Assembly: GCA_021208885.1 (NCBI GenBank)
Contig: JAJOJF010000037.1
Coordinates: 62,001 to 126,000 of the forward strand
From: Burkholderiaceae bacterium
GTDB taxonomy: Bacteria > Pseudomonadota > Gammaproteobacteria > Burkholderiales > Burkholderiaceae_B
Length of the DNA stretch: 64,000 nt
Reading direction: 5' to 3'
Shown here: piece by piece, positions 55,060 to 64,000 of the stretch
Layout of the letters: each line of letters begins with the position of its first letter
Numbering within the stretch: the first letter of the stretch is position 1
The notes under the pieces: model-generated
Databases searched by the model: none
Told to the model about the DNA's origin: nothing
What the model saw: only the letters and a program-made list of their open reading frames with translations
Program-made: the position numbers and the translations under genes

Positions 55060-55296
55060 ATGGAAAGCATCGAACAGCGCGTCAAGAAAATCGTCGCTGA
55101 ACAACTTGGCGTTAACGAAGCCGAGATCAAGAACGAATCCTCATTCCTTGACGACCTTGGCGCAGACTCGCTCGATATGGTTGAGCTTGTGATGGCGCTG
55201 GAAGACGAGTTCGAGACTGAGATTCCTGACGAGGAAGCCGAAAAGATCACCACGGTCAAGCAAGCCATCGATTACATCGAATCAAACTCGAAGTAA
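55060..55296 (+). CDS. acpP: Acyl carrier protein
   Basis: The 78-residue AcpP carries growing acyl chains on phosphopantetheine attached to Ser in the motif [11 protein letters not shown] (Ser about residue 37). The sequence is highly acidic and near-identical to the E. coli protein in the core ([20 protein letters not shown]). It is the hub of the fab enzymes around it. The -10 box at 55023 and the hairpin at 55327 isolate it partly from fabF. Confidence 0.97.
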   Translation: MESIEQRVKKIVAEQLGVNEAEIKNESSFLDDLGADSLDMVELVMALEDEFETEIPDEEAEKITTVKQAIDYIESNSK

Positions 55297-55326
55297 TCGT
55301 GCCGGATTAATTTCGGTTAAGTTTGC

Positions 55327-55354
55327 AGCTTGCACGCATCACTGTGAGCAAGCT
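55327..55354 (+). repeat. Hairpin in the acpP-fabF gap
   Basis: AGCTTGC (55327-55333) pairs with GCAAGCT (55348-55354), with an inner CAC/GTG. The 158-base gap may hold an attenuator or a weak fabF promoter; a TTGACA at 55378-55383 has no good -10 partner. Confidence 0.4.
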
Positions 55355-55454
55355 CGGCGGTCGGGAAAGTTAGCGGTTTGACAACTGATGATCAGTCAGC
55401 TTGTCTGCGTTAGCAACCTCGGCCGCTTTTGTTGTGAAATATCGGGAGCGACTC

Positions 55455-56684
55455 TTGAAAAGACGAGTAGTGATCACCGGCCTTGGCATAGTGAGTCCTG
55501 TGGGCAATGACATTGCCACGGCTTGGGACAATGTGGTCAATGGGCGCAGCGGCATTGGACGAATCACGCGGTTCGATCCAGCAGAAATGAATTCTCACAT
55601 CGCTGGTGAAGTCAAAGATTTTGACGTCACAGCTTACATGCCTGCCAAAGAGGCTCGGCAGATGGATACGTTCATTCACTACGGCATTGCTGCTGGTGTC
55701 CAGGCGTGGAAGGACTCAGGCCTTGAGATCAACGAAATCAACGCCGAACGGTTCGGTGTGATTGTGGGTTCAGGCATCGGTGGTTTGCAACGAATCGAAG
55801 AAACACAAAAAGACTATCTTGAGCGCGGTGCGCGCCGGATATCACCATTTTTTGTGCCAGCGTCGCTTATTAACCTGGTCTCGGGCCAGTTGTCCATTAT
55901 GCTGGGCCTTAAAGGCCCCTCCTACGCAGTCGTTTCGGCTTGCACGACTGGTTTGCACTCGATTGGTGATGCCGGGCGCCTGATCGAGTATGGTGATGCC
56001 GATGTGATGTTGGCTGGTGGTACCGAGTCGACGGTCACGCCGCTTGGTATTGGCGGTTTTGCTGCCATGCGTGCTTTGTCTACTCGCAATGACGACCCGA
56101 CAACCGCTTCGCGACCCTGGGATGTGGATCGCGACGGTTTCGTGCTCGGCGAGGGCGCTGGCGTCATGGTGCTTGAAGAATATGAGCACGCAAAAAAGCG
56201 TGGCGCCAAAATTTATGGCGAGCTGGCTGGTTACGGCATGAGCTCCGACGCCCATCACATCACGGCGCCAGACCAAGATGGTCCGCGTCGCGGCATGCTG
56301 GCAGCGTTGCGCAATGGCGGCATTAACCCCGATGAAGTCAATTACGTCAATGCGCATGGCACTTCCACACCTCTTGGCGACAAAAACGAAACGTTGGCAC
56401 TGAAGCTCGCTTTCGGGGATCACGCCAAAAAGCTGGTGGTCAATTCGACAAAGTCTATGACAGGCCACTTGCTTGGGGCCGCAGGCGGTATCGAGGCCGT
56501 CTTCACAACGCTGGCGGTTCACCACCAAGTATCGCCGCCTACCATCAATATTTTTAATCAAGATCCCGAGTGCGATCTGGATTATTGTGCCAACCAGGCA
56601 CGCCCCATGCAGATTGATGTGGCGTTGTCGAACTCTTTTGGGTTCGGGGGCACCAATGGTTCGATGGTCGTGCGCCGGGTTTGA
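55455..56684 (+). CDS. fabF: 3-oxoacyl-ACP synthase II FabF
   Basis: FabF (KAS II) elongates acyl-ACP with malonyl-ACP, including the step to cis-vaccenate. The 409-residue enzyme has the catalytic Cys163 in VVSACTTGLHSIGD (the same number as in E. coli), His in YVNAHGTSTPLGDK and Lys/His in STKSMTGHLLGAAGG. The TTG start at 55455 is supported by GGGAG six bases upstream (55444-55448) and by the family start KRRVVITGLGIVSPVG; a frame from 55401 adds 18 unrelated residues. Confidence 0.95.
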   Translation: MKRRVVITGLGIVSPVGNDIATAWDNVVNGRSGIGRITRFDPAEMNSHIAGEVKDFDVTAYMPAKEARQMDTFIHYGIAAGVQAWKDSGLEINEINAERFGVIVGSGIGGLQRIEETQKDYLERGARRISPFFVPASLINLVSGQLSIMLGLKGPSYAVVSACTTGLHSIGDAGRLIEYGDADVMLAGGTESTVTPLGIGGFAAMRALSTRNDDPTTASRPWDVDRDGFVLGEGAGVMVLEEYEHAKKRGAKIYGELAGYGMSSDAHHITAPDQDGPRRGMLAALRNGGINPDEVNYVNAHGTSTPLGDKNETLALKLAFGDHAKKLVVNSTKSMTGHLLGAAGGIEAVFTTLAVHHQVSPPTINIFNQDPECDLDYCANQARPMQIDVALSNSFGFGGTNGSMVVRRV

Positions 56685-57193
56685 TGCAGCCCGCAGTCGA
56701 CCATCCATCCACTGTGCAATGGCGGCCAAACGCTGCCCCGACTGCCGCCTGCTTTTTGCGGGCGGCTTTATTGTCGGCGGTTATTGCAGTTGTGTTGCAA
56801 TCTTTGGTCAACCTAGTTGCTGATACACCGGTGATTTTTCTGCATCTGGGAAGCTTTCTAATCGCGCTACCCTTGGTCTGGAAGTGGCAAATAGGCGTCC
56901 ATCCCGGGCGTGTCAGATCGGAGGTCTTTTCTAGCGTGACATTCGGGCTCAATGCGATCGAAGGGCAGTTGCGAAGCAATGGCGAAGTGGTTCCCTTGCG
57001 AGTTGTCGAGGTGGGTCGTTATTGGGGTGCCTTGCAACTCCAGTTACGACCGATTGACGCCCCAAAGGACTCGCTGTTCGGTGCCGGAATGCATAAGACG
57101 GCTGCAATTACCATCTGGAAATCAACCGTTGGCCAAAATAAATTTAGAATGTTTGCCCTTTTGGCAATTTGGCATGCACGGAGACACGCATGA
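56684..57193 (+). CDS. Conserved small membrane protein between fabF and rpoE
   Basis: This 169-residue protein has two hydrophobic helices close together (about residues 22-70: AALLSAVIAVVLQSLVNLV, then VIFLHLGSFLIALPLVWKW) and a C-terminal soluble part. Its start shares a base with the fabF stop and its end overlaps the rpoE start by four bases (ATGA), so it is translated with both. Two-helix membrane proteins in this location are common in betaproteobacteria; a resemblance to YgfX/CptA-like proteins is possible but not certain. It may connect lipid synthesis with sigma-E control, an inference. Confidence 0.7.
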   Translation: MQPAVDHPSTVQWRPNAAPTAACFLRAALLSAVIAVVLQSLVNLVADTPVIFLHLGSFLIALPLVWKWQIGVHPGRVRSEVFSSVTFGLNAIEGQLRSNGEVVPLRVVEVGRYWGALQLQLRPIDAPKDSLFGAGMHKTAAITIWKSTVGQNKFRMFALLAIWHARRHA

Positions 57194-57789
57194 GCGAGCG
57201 TGAGGCCGACGCCAAGCTAGTTGCGCGAGTGCAACAGGGCGATAAGCATGCGTTTGACTTGCTGGTGTTGAAGTATCAGCGCAAGATCCAACGGCTTTTA
57301 TCGCGCATGTTGCGTGATCAGTCTGACATCGATGACGTGATGCAAGAGGCCTTTATCAAGGCTTACCGGGCTTTGCCGCAGTTTCGTGGCGACAGTGCTT
57401 TTTACACGTGGCTCTATCGCATTGCGATCAATACCGCGCGCAATTGGATGGCCTCGCAAGGCCGCCGGCCGAGTTCACCTGGTTTAAATCAAACCGAGGA
57501 TGGTGAAACTTTTGATGAAATTGACAACCTAACAGACAACAACACGCCGGAGTCGGTGCTTGCGAGCCATGAAATTGCCAGCACCGTCAATGCGGTCATT
57601 GAGCAGTTGCCGGCCGAGTTGAGGACTGCCATCGTCTTAAGAGAGATCGATGGCTTGAGTTACGAGGAGATCGCCGAGACGATGGATTGTCCCATTGGCA
57701 CGGTTAGATCCCGGATTTTTAGGGCGCGCGAGGCAATTGCCGCCAAATTGCGTCCGATGTTGGACACCCACGGTGATAAGCGCTGGTGA
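57190..57789 (+). CDS. rpoE: Sigma-E family RNA polymerase sigma factor RpoE
   Basis: RpoE is the envelope-stress ECF sigma factor. The 199-residue protein has region 2 (FDLLVLKYQRKIQRLLSRML through DIDDVMQEAFIKAYRALPQF) and region 4 (LRTAIVLREIDGLSYEEIAE followed by CPIGTVRSRIFRAR). The start at ATG 57190 is fixed by the four-base overlap with the upstream gene. rseA, rseB and mucD follow, the usual regulatory set, so it is controlled by release from RseA when the envelope is stressed. Confidence 0.95.
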   Translation: MSEREADAKLVARVQQGDKHAFDLLVLKYQRKIQRLLSRMLRDQSDIDDVMQEAFIKAYRALPQFRGDSAFYTWLYRIAINTARNWMASQGRRPSSPGLNQTEDGETFDEIDNLTDNNTPESVLASHEIASTVNAVIEQLPAELRTAIVLREIDGLSYEEIAETMDCPIGTVRSRIFRAREAIAAKLRPMLDTHGDKRW

Positions 57790-57799
57790 GGATATTGCG

Positions 57800-58369
57800 A
57801 TGAAAGCTGCTGAGCAAGATATGGCATGGTCAGGTTCGGGTGAGGGGTTAGAGTCGGATTTAGCCCAATCTTTGTCTGCCATCATGGACGGGGAGGCGAG
57901 CTTGGAGGGAATAGAGTTTGCTTCGATCGATGTACGAGAACGTTGGGCGGTTTATCACTTGATTGGCGATGCTATACGTGAGCCAACTGCTGCAGTGCCA
58001 GTATCCGCTGAATTTGCTGCCCGCATGTCTGCTGCGCTGGCGCGCGAGGCTGCTCATGGCCTGCCTCTTACGCCACCTGCACGAGAACACCCGCGACAAA
58101 GCGTGTCGAGATGGCGTCAGGCGGTTTTGGCCTGGCCCGGGTTGGCGGTTGCCGCCGCGGTGGCCTCGGTGGTATGGATTGCGCAACCTTTGTTTGGTCT
58201 TGAGCAAAACGCTCAGCAAGTCATGTCAGTGGCAAAAAATGAGTCCGTCAATTCCGCCGCCCGGATCGTCGAACAGACCAGGCCTGAATCGGACTACGTG
58301 TCGGCGCATCGACAGATGGCTGGCCCTATTGCTGTGCGTCAAGTTGCCTTCACGCCGGGGGTGGATTGA
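57800..58369 (+). CDS. rseA: Anti-sigma-E factor RseA
   Basis: RseA holds RpoE inactive at the membrane. The 189-residue protein has an N-terminal cytoplasmic anti-sigma domain (LSAIMDGEASLEGIEFASIDVRERWAVYHLIGDAIR, about residues 20-60), a single transmembrane helix (WPGLAVAAAVASVVWIAQPL, about residues 112-131), and a periplasmic tail. ATG 57800 follows GAGG and lies 10 bases after the rpoE stop. It overlaps rseB by one base. Confidence 0.9.
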   Translation: MKAAEQDMAWSGSGEGLESDLAQSLSAIMDGEASLEGIEFASIDVRERWAVYHLIGDAIREPTAAVPVSAEFAARMSAALAREAAHGLPLTPPAREHPRQSVSRWRQAVLAWPGLAVAAAVASVVWIAQPLFGLEQNAQQVMSVAKNESVNSAARIVEQTRPESDYVSAHRQMAGPIAVRQVAFTPGVD

Positions 58370-59373
58370 TGCCAGCGTTATTGAACTTGTTCGGTCAACT
58401 CGGTTTGGCGGTGTTTGTCGCCTTGGCGTTGCCCTTGGCTGCCTTTGCGCAGCAGACGGGTGTGAAGATCAGCGCGCCTGAGTTGTTGCAGCAAGTTCAG
58501 CAAGCCGCTAAAACCCAAAATTACCAGGGCATTTTCGCGCATCAGCGCAACGGCCAAATGCGTTCGTTTCGAGTGACCCATCGCTTTGCAGATGGTCAGG
58601 AATTCGAGCGACTTGAAGTGCTAAGCGACAGCCCCAGAGAATACTTGCGGCACAATGATAGGGTGCAGTGTCTGATCCCTGAACAGAAGCTGATTGTGTC
58701 AGAGCAACAGCGGCAAGAGCGGTTCCCGGCTTTACTAATGGGGTCGGTCAGTGACTTGAGCCAGCATTATGATTTTGTGTTGCAAGAGCGTAAGGCCAGG
58801 GTGGCGGGGCGTACTTGTCATCGTGTCAGCATCGTCCCAAAAGACGACCACCGCTCGCGTTATGAGCTTTGTGTCGATGATCAGACCGGGTTGTTGCTCG
58901 AAGCGCAAATGCACGATGAGCAAGGTTCTGTGGTTGAGCACATTGCGTTCACACAATTGCAGGTCGGTAATCCCATCGATCAAGCAGAACTGCAGCCGGC
59001 TTGGGCAACCGACGGGTGGCGGGTGGTTGAGCGAAACAACAGCAATATTGATTTGAAGGCGATGGGGTGGTTCTATCGTGAGCCCCCAGGCTATCGGCCA
59101 GTGATCGAGGTTGAGCGTCAGTTCCGTGATGGCAGACAAGTCAGCCAATTAATCTTGACAGACGGTTTGGCCACAATCTCAATTTTTATTGAACCTTATC
59201 AACAAAATTTGTCTCAACATCAGATGAGCGGCGCAAGTCGTTCCGGTGCGGTGAACCTTTACGGTAAACGTCACGATGACTATTGGGTGATGGTGGCCGG
59301 CGAGGCGCCAGCTGTAACGGTGCGTCAACTCGCCGAATCCATTATTCGGACCGGTGCTCTGCACACCAAATAG
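58369..59373 (+). CDS. rseB: Sigma-E regulatory protein RseB/MucB
   Basis: RseB is the periplasmic protein that binds RseA and protects it from proteolysis until it senses lipopolysaccharide intermediates. The 334-residue protein has a signal peptide (VFVALALPLAAFAQQ, about residues 11-25) and the two domains of MucB/RseB: NYQGIFAHQRNGQMRSFRVTH (about residues 55-75) and the C-terminal VERQFRDGRQVSQLILTDGLATISIFIEP. ATG 58369 shares one base with the rseA stop. Confidence 0.91.
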   Translation: MPALLNLFGQLGLAVFVALALPLAAFAQQTGVKISAPELLQQVQQAAKTQNYQGIFAHQRNGQMRSFRVTHRFADGQEFERLEVLSDSPREYLRHNDRVQCLIPEQKLIVSEQQRQERFPALLMGSVSDLSQHYDFVLQERKARVAGRTCHRVSIVPKDDHRSRYELCVDDQTGLLLEAQMHDEQGSVVEHIAFTQLQVGNPIDQAELQPAWATDGWRVVERNNSNIDLKAMGWFYREPPGYRPVIEVERQFRDGRQVSQLILTDGLATISIFIEPYQQNLSQHQMSGASRSGAVNLYGKRHDDYWVMVAGEAPAVTVRQLAESIIRTGALHTK

Positions 59374-59413
59374 TGACAATAAAACATAAGCGATGCTAAA
59401 CACGGAGTCCTAT

Positions 59414-60919
59414 ATGCACAATCGTGTCACCACTGAAAACGTGAAACAAAACATGCAATTAACTGAACAAAAACGCCTGTGGCAGTTCATGCTCTTGGCG
59501 CTCATGGCATTAATGCTTTGGCAGTTCAGCGCGCCCGGTCGGGCCAATACGGTAGGGCTGCCTGACTTTACGGCGATCGTGGAAAAGGCAGAGCCTGCCG
59601 TCGTCAATATCCGCACCACCGCGACAGTCAGCACTGGAGCAGGCCCGGGTGGCCGCGACCCCTACGAGATGTTTCGCTGGTTCTTTGGGCCAGATTTTCA
59701 ACCGCCCGGTGGTGGCGGTAACGAACAGGCTCCTCAGCAGCGTCGTGGCAATCCTGAGCCACAAGAGCGCACCGTGCCCAGAGGTGTCGGTTCGGGGTTC
59801 TTCATAAGCGCTGATGGCTACATTCTTACCAATCATCACGTAATTGATGAGGCCTCGGAGATCTTTGTCACCTTGACTGATGGCACCGAGTACAAGGCCA
59901 AAGTCATCGGTAGTGACGAGCGCACCGATGTGGCGCTTCTCAAGATCGATGCGGAAAATATGGCAACACTGCCAATTGGTACTGCCGTTGATTTGAAGAA
60001 AGGCCAGTGGGTATTGGCGATCGGTTCGCCATTCGGTCTCGAATCGACTGTGACTTCAGGCATTGTGAGCGCAATTGGTCGCGAGACGGGTGATTACTTG
60101 CCATTCATTCAGACCGATGTCGCTGTCAACCCTGGCAACTCGGGCGGTCCTCTGCTCGATCTCAATGGTGAGGTGGTCGGAATCAACGCTCAAATCGTCT
60201 CGCGCAGCGGCGGTTTCATGGGCATTTCGTTGGCAATTCCCATCGATGAGGCGATGGAGGTGGCTCAACAGTTGCGCGAAAATGGCAAAGTCACACGCGG
60301 TCGCATAGGCGTGCAGATTGCTGAGGTCAGTAAGGACGTGGCCCAAGCGAGTGGTTTGGATAGTGCTGCAGGCGCAATGGTGAGTCGAGTGGTGCCTGAT
60401 GGTCCGGCTGAAGCGGCCGGCGTTGAGCCTGGCGACATCATTCTTGAGTTTGACGGCAAGAAGATCGAGAAATGGTCAGATCTGCCGCGTGTGGTGGGTT
60501 CAACGGCGCCAGGCACGAAGTCGAAAATGAACGTCTGGCGCAAGGGCAAGCCCGTTACCCTGAGTATCACTGTCGGCGAAACGCCATCGGCTGCTCCGGT
60601 GGCGGCTGCGAGCCAACCAGCTGAGTCCAAGCCAGCAGGCGAGACCGCACTTGGCGTCACCGTCGTTTCCTTAACCGATGATGAGAAAAAAGAGTTTCGC
60701 ATCAACCACGGTGTCAAGGTCACTGCCGCTGAAGGTGCTGGCGCTGCGGCCGGGCTCACCGCCGGTGACGTGATTCTGACGGTGGATAACACCGATGTTA
60801 GCTCGCCCAAGCAGTTTGTTGAGCTTGCAGAAAAAGCTGAAGCAGGCAAGCCTTTAGGCATGATGGTGCAACGTAATGGGCAAGCCCAGTGGCTTTTGGT
60901 GCGGCCCGCCAAGAAGTAA
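59414..60919 (+). CDS. mucD: DegP/HtrA-type periplasmic serine protease MucD
   Basis: MucD is a 501-residue periplasmic chaperone-protease of the DegP family. It has a signal or N-terminal hydrophobic segment (LWQFMLLALMALMLWQF), and a protease domain with triad His in NHHVIDEAS, Asp in RTDVALLKID and Ser in GNSGGPLLDLNG. A PDZ domain (GAMVSRVVPDGPAEAAGVEPGDIILEF) follows, then a second PDZ. ATG 59414 is chosen for GGAG just upstream; an in-frame ATG at 59393 would add seven residues. It ends the rpoE operon; a terminator follows. Confidence 0.92.
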   Translation: MHNRVTTENVKQNMQLTEQKRLWQFMLLALMALMLWQFSAPGRANTVGLPDFTAIVEKAEPAVVNIRTTATVSTGAGPGGRDPYEMFRWFFGPDFQPPGGGGNEQAPQQRRGNPEPQERTVPRGVGSGFFISADGYILTNHHVIDEASEIFVTLTDGTEYKAKVIGSDERTDVALLKIDAENMATLPIGTAVDLKKGQWVLAIGSPFGLESTVTSGIVSAIGRETGDYLPFIQTDVAVNPGNSGGPLLDLNGEVVGINAQIVSRSGGFMGISLAIPIDEAMEVAQQLRENGKVTRGRIGVQIAEVSKDVAQASGLDSAAGAMVSRVVPDGPAEAAGVEPGDIILEFDGKKIEKWSDLPRVVGSTAPGTKSKMNVWRKGKPVTLSITVGETPSAAPVAAASQPAESKPAGETALGVTVVSLTDDEKKEFRINHGVKVTAAEGAGAAAGLTAGDVILTVDNTDVSSPKQFVELAEKAEAGKPLGMMVQRNGQAQWLLVRPAKK

Positions 60920-60965
60920 CGGTCTTGAGGCTAAAATAAGCGCCTAATAGACGCGCAAGCACAAG

Positions 60966-60993
60966 AAGGGGGCGATCTGCGCCCCCTTTGTCT
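60966..60993 (+). terminator. Intrinsic terminator after mucD
   Basis: AAGGGGGCG (60966-60974) pairs with CGCCCCCTT (60980-60988), nine bp with a five-base loop, followed by the T-rich TTTGTCTT. It separates the sigma-E operon from lepA. Confidence 0.8.
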
Positions 60994-61059
60994 TGCTCGC
61001 CAAGCCGATGGTCACAGCGATGGGCTTTAAGCCAGGCTAACTAACTCTTTGCAGGTCTC

Positions 61060-62853
61060 ATGCAGCATATTCGTAATTTTTCGATCATTGCCCATATCGA
61101 TCACGGCAAGTCTACATTGGCGGACCGCCTCATTCATCGCTGCGGTGGCTTGGCTGATCGCGAGATGAGTGCTCAGGTGCTTGATTCCATGGACATCGAG
61201 CGCGAGCGGGGCATCACCATCAAGGCGCAAACCGCATCGTTGTTGTATCGGGCAGCCGACGGGCAGGACTATCAGCTAAACCTCATCGACACCCCAGGGC
61301 ACGTGGACTTTTCTTATGAGGTGAGCCGCTCGTTGTCGGCTTGTGAAGGGGCGTTGCTCGTTGTCGATGCGTCGCAAGGTGTTGAAGCGCAAACGGTGGC
61401 CAACTGCTACACCGCGATCGAGCTTGGGGTTGAAGTGGTGCCGGTTCTAAACAAGATGGATCTGCCGCAAGCTGACCCTGATGGTGCGAGAGCTGAGATT
61501 GAAGACGTTATCGGCTTGGATGCCAGCGATGCGGTGGCAGCTAGTGCTAAGACAGGCATGGGCATCGACGAGATCCTCGAGGCGATTGTGGCCAAAGTGC
61601 CACCTCCCAAAGGCGACCCCAACGCCCCACTTCAGGCGCTCATTATCGACTCGTGGTTTGACAATTATGTTGGCGTGGTGATGTTGGTCCGTGTGGTCAA
61701 CGGTACGTTGCGTCCCAAGGACAAGCTGCGTTTCATGGCCACTGGCGCTACGCATCCGTGTGAGCAAATTGGGGTGTTTACGCCCAAGTCCGTGCCACGC
61801 ACAGAGCTGTCGGCCGGGCAGGTCGGGTTTGTCATAGCCGGGATAAAAGAGCTCAAAGACGCTAAGGTGGGCGATACGATTACTTTGGTTAATCAACCCG
61901 CACAGGCACCTCTGCCTGGCTTTAAAGAGGTCAAGCCGCAGGTGTTTGCCGGCCTTTATCCGGTTGAGAGCAGCGAATACGATCAATTGCGTGACTCTCT
62001 GGAAAAGCTAAAGCTCAATGATGCTGCACTGATGTTTGAGCCTGAGGTATCGCAGGCGCTGGGCTTTGGATTTCGTTGCGGGTTTCTGGGTCTTTTGCAT
62101 ATGGAAATTGTGCAAGAGCGCCTGGAGCGTGAGTTTGACATGGATATCATCACCACCGCGCCATCGGTGGTGTACAAGGTCGAGCTCAATGACGGCGAGG
62201 TGCTTGATATTGAAAGTCCCTCTCGCATGCCCGAAATCGCCAAGATTCGAGAAATCCGTGAGCCCATTGTTCTGGTGACTTTGTTCATGCCACAAGACTA
62301 CGTCGGGCCCGTCATGACGCTTTGCAACAACAAGCGTGGCATGCAGCTAGACATGAGTTATCACGGCCGACAGGTGCATTTGCAGTACGACATTCCACTG
62401 GCTGAGATCGTGCTCGACTTTTTCGACAAGTTGAAGTCCGTCTCGCGTGGCTACGCCTCCATGGATTATGAGTTTCGGGAGTATCGGGCAGCCGACGTGG
62501 TCAAGGTAGACGTTTTGATTAATGGCGATCGCGTGGACGCTTTGTCCACGATCTGCCACCGTTCGAATGCGCGCTACCGTGGCCGTGAAATGGTGGGCAA
62601 GATGCGCGAGCTGATCCCGCGTCAAATGTACGATGTGGCGATTCAGGCTGCGATCGGCGCCGAGGTCATCGCCCGAGAAAACGTTAAGGCTTTGCGCAAA
62701 AACGTGCTGGCCAAGTGTTACGGTGGCGATATCACTCGCAAGAAAAAACTGTTGGAAAAACAAAAGGCTGGCAAGCGACGAATGAAACAAGTTGGCAGCG
62801 TTGAAATCCCGCAAGAGGCATTTTTAGCGATCCTGCAGGTTGAGGACAAGTGA
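61060..62853 (+). CDS. lepA: Elongation factor 4 (LepA)
   Basis: LepA is a ribosomal GTPase that improves translation and assembly under stress. The 597-residue protein has the G motifs [29 protein letters not shown] and [10 protein letters not shown], with the full EF-4 domain order and the unique C-terminal domain ([55 protein letters not shown]). It follows the mucD terminator, so it has its own promoter; the leader peptidase gene lepB and rnc follow. Confidence 0.97.
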   Translation: MQHIRNFSIIAHIDHGKSTLADRLIHRCGGLADREMSAQVLDSMDIERERGITIKAQTASLLYRAADGQDYQLNLIDTPGHVDFSYEVSRSLSACEGALLVVDASQGVEAQTVANCYTAIELGVEVVPVLNKMDLPQADPDGARAEIEDVIGLDASDAVAASAKTGMGIDEILEAIVAKVPPPKGDPNAPLQALIIDSWFDNYVGVVMLVRVVNGTLRPKDKLRFMATGATHPCEQIGVFTPKSVPRTELSAGQVGFVIAGIKELKDAKVGDTITLVNQPAQAPLPGFKEVKPQVFAGLYPVESSEYDQLRDSLEKLKLNDAALMFEPEVSQALGFGFRCGFLGLLHMEIVQERLEREFDMDIITTAPSVVYKVELNDGEVLDIESPSRMPEIAKIREIREPIVLVTLFMPQDYVGPVMTLCNNKRGMQLDMSYHGRQVHLQYDIPLAEIVLDFFDKLKSVSRGYASMDYEFREYRAADVVKVDVLINGDRVDALSTICHRSNARYRGREMVGKMRELIPRQMYDVAIQAAIGAEVIARENVKALRKNVLAKCYGGDITRKKKLLEKQKAGKRRMKQVGSVEIPQEAFLAILQVEDK

Positions 62854-62905
62854 TGGCAGGGTGTAGGTCACTTCTGGGGCAAGGGCTTAAACGAGGCGTG
62901 GGCGC

Positions 62906-63700
62906 ATGAGCTGGAATTTTTCTTTGATATTGTTTGTGGCGCTTGTGATCACGGGCTTGGTCTGGGCACTTGATCGCTGGGTGCTGCGCCACAAACGCGA
63001 CAAAGACGCCAAGCGACCTTGGTGGGTGGAATACGGTGCGAGCTTTTTTCCGGTGATCCTTTTTGTCTTTGTGTTGCGCTCTTTTATCGTTGAACCCTTT
63101 AGAATTCCGTCTGGTTCCATGTTGCCCACCTTGCAGTCGGGTGACTTGATTTTGGTGAACAAGTACATCTACGGCATCCGCCTGCCGATTGTTGAGACCA
63201 AAGTGGTGCCGATCGGGGAGCCAGAGCGCGGTGATGTCATGGTGTTTCGGTACCCGGTTGACCCGTCGGTTGATTACATCAAGCGGGTAGTGGGGCTGCC
63301 AGGCGACGAGGTAGCCTATCTGAACAAACGTCTCTACATCAATGGCAAAGAGGTGCCCGTCAAGCGGGACGGCGATTATTTTGAGCCCGATCGGGTGACA
63401 TATACTGCTCAGTATATAGAGGATTTAGGCGAAGTTAGCCATAAAATCCTGGTTGATAAGCAAAGTAGACAGGATTTAAGGCCTGTTTGGCGGTTTCCTT
63501 ACCGAGAGAACTGTGATTTCCGGATTGATGGCATTGTCTGTCGCGTCCCAGAGGGTGTTTACTTTATGATGGGAGACAACCGCGACAACAGTCTAGACAG
63601 TCGATTCTGGGGGTTTGTGCCTGAGTCGCACATTGTTGGCAAGGCCTTTTTTATCTGGATGAATTTTTCTGAGCCGGGTCGTATCGGTCGATTCCATTAA
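62906..63700 (+). CDS. lepB: Signal peptidase I LepB
   Basis: LepB cleaves signal peptides at the outer face of the inner membrane. The 264-residue protein has two N-terminal hydrophobic helices (LILFVALVITGLVWALDRWVL and ASFFPVILFVFVLRSFIV), the catalytic Ser in RIPSGSMLPTLQSGD (Ser about residue 72), Lys in VDYIKRVVGLPGDEV, and the GDNRDNSLDSRFWGFVPES box. ATG 62906 follows a GAGGCG site. It is shorter than E. coli LepB between the second helix and the catalytic domain, as in many betaproteobacteria. Confidence 0.96.
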   Translation: MSWNFSLILFVALVITGLVWALDRWVLRHKRDKDAKRPWWVEYGASFFPVILFVFVLRSFIVEPFRIPSGSMLPTLQSGDLILVNKYIYGIRLPIVETKVVPIGEPERGDVMVFRYPVDPSVDYIKRVVGLPGDEVAYLNKRLYINGKEVPVKRDGDYFEPDRVTYTAQYIEDLGEVSHKILVDKQSRQDLRPVWRFPYRENCDFRIDGIVCRVPEGVYFMMGDNRDNSLDSRFWGFVPESHIVGKAFFIWMNFSEPGRIGRFH

Positions 63701-63742
63701 GAATCATCGACACGCCCGCCTCGGATGTGTTGGTGACAAACC

Positions 63743-64000
63743 ATGTCTGCTGCAAAGTTGGAAGCCGTTCTAGGCTATTCCTTTCAAAACAAGTCGTTGC
63801 TTGAGCTAGCGCTTACGCACCGCAGTCATAGCGCCCGCAACAATGAGCGCCTGGAGTTTCTGGGCGATTCGGTGCTTGGTACATCTGTGTCCTCGTTGCT
63901 GTTTCATCGGTTTGCCAAGCTTGATGAAGGTGATTTGTCTCGTGTGCGCGCGAATTTGGTTAAGCAAGCTGCACTAGCTGATATTGCGCAGCGCCTCGGA
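63743..64000 (+). CDS. rnc: Ribonuclease III, 5' part
   Basis: The first 86 codons of the double-strand-specific ribonuclease that processes rRNA. The family signature [13 protein letters not shown], with the catalytic acidic residues, lies about residues 33-45. The C-terminal catalytic part and the dsRNA-binding domain are beyond the window end. It follows lepB after 42 bases, the normal lepA-lepB-rnc order; era would be expected next. Confidence 0.95.
   Translation, partial: MSAAKLEAVLGYSFQNKSLLELALTHRSHSARNNERLEFLGDSVLGTSVSSLLFHRFAKLDEGDLSRVRANLVKQAALADIAQRLG

Noticed and set aside
55842-56729. Long open frame of 295 residues on the minus strand
   Set aside because: It lies entirely opposite fabF, which has all catalytic residues; composition is basic and shadow-like, with no family match or ribosome binding site.
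61447-61986. Minus-strand frame of 179 residues
   Set aside because: It is the antisense shadow of lepA, which has complete EF-4 motifs.
1-64000. CRISPR array, prophage, insertion sequence, tRNA or rRNA genes
   Set aside because: Looked for repeated spacer units, transposase or integrase motifs and tRNA-like cloverleaf ends in all gaps; none was seen by eye. A tRNA scan program would be the decisive check.

Overview
The window reads as a stretch of core chromosome from a betaproteobacterium, most likely Burkholderiales of the Alcaligenaceae (Bordetella/Achromobacter) type. The call rests on gene order and content: bamD / rluD-pgeF-phaC-phaB-phaR at the left; yceD-rpmF-plsX-fabH-fabD-fabG-acpP-fabF-rpoE-rseA-rseB-mucD-lepA-lepB-rnc at the right; fdxA-fpr-rsxB-nth; trpB-trpA-accD; and rne divergent from rluC. 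I see no tRNA or rRNA gene, insertion sequence, phage gene, integrase or CRISPR array. Gene density is high, with many 1-4 nt stop/start overlaps.

Layout. (1) 1-9.5 kb: end of a DinG/Rad3-type helicase, bamD (frameshifted), rluD, pgeF, the polyhydroxybutyrate genes phaC, phaB and phaR, an M23 peptidase with a MOSC protein, and a YajQ-family gene. (2) 9.5-15.5 kb: an old-yellow-enzyme homologue, two tandem secreted paralogues of unknown function with a good promoter and two terminators, the four-carbon acid-sugar pair otnK-otnC, an SDR and a GNAT enzyme. (3) 15.6-23.3 kb: a light/pterin island. folE, a BLUF photosensor, an MFS permease and a pterin-carbinolamine dehydratase run rightward. They converge on a leftward operon of three different photolyase/cryptochrome genes with two small accessory genes (DUF2256, DUF2237). 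(4) 23.4-29 kb: an SbtA/SbtB-like bicarbonate transporter and PII-like pair, a class II aldolase-type gene, a MetX-like hydrolase, and a sulfur operon (periplasmic rhodanese, YeeE/YedE transporter, and a 55-residue membrane peptide). (5) 29-36 kb: glcB, a cupin, nth-rsxB-fpr-fdxA, pncB and ridA. (6) 36-50 kb: relA, trpBA, accD, a YgiW-like protein with a small membrane protein, rne, rluC, a HAD phosphatase, msrP-msrQ, an RsmI-like methylase and a Maf protein. (7) 50-64 kb: the fatty-acid cluster, the sigma-E module and the lepA-lepB-rnc operon, cut by the window end.

The genes group into storage polymer synthesis (pha), membrane lipid synthesis (accD, plsX, fab), envelope stress (bamD, rpoE-rseAB-mucD, msrPQ), light damage and its repair (photolyases, BLUF, nth) and sulfur handling. 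Two essential genes, bamD and fabD, each carry one extra base that breaks the frame while both halves still read well. Indels in the sequence are more likely than real loss. The most interesting region is the light/pterin island at 15.6-23.3 kb.
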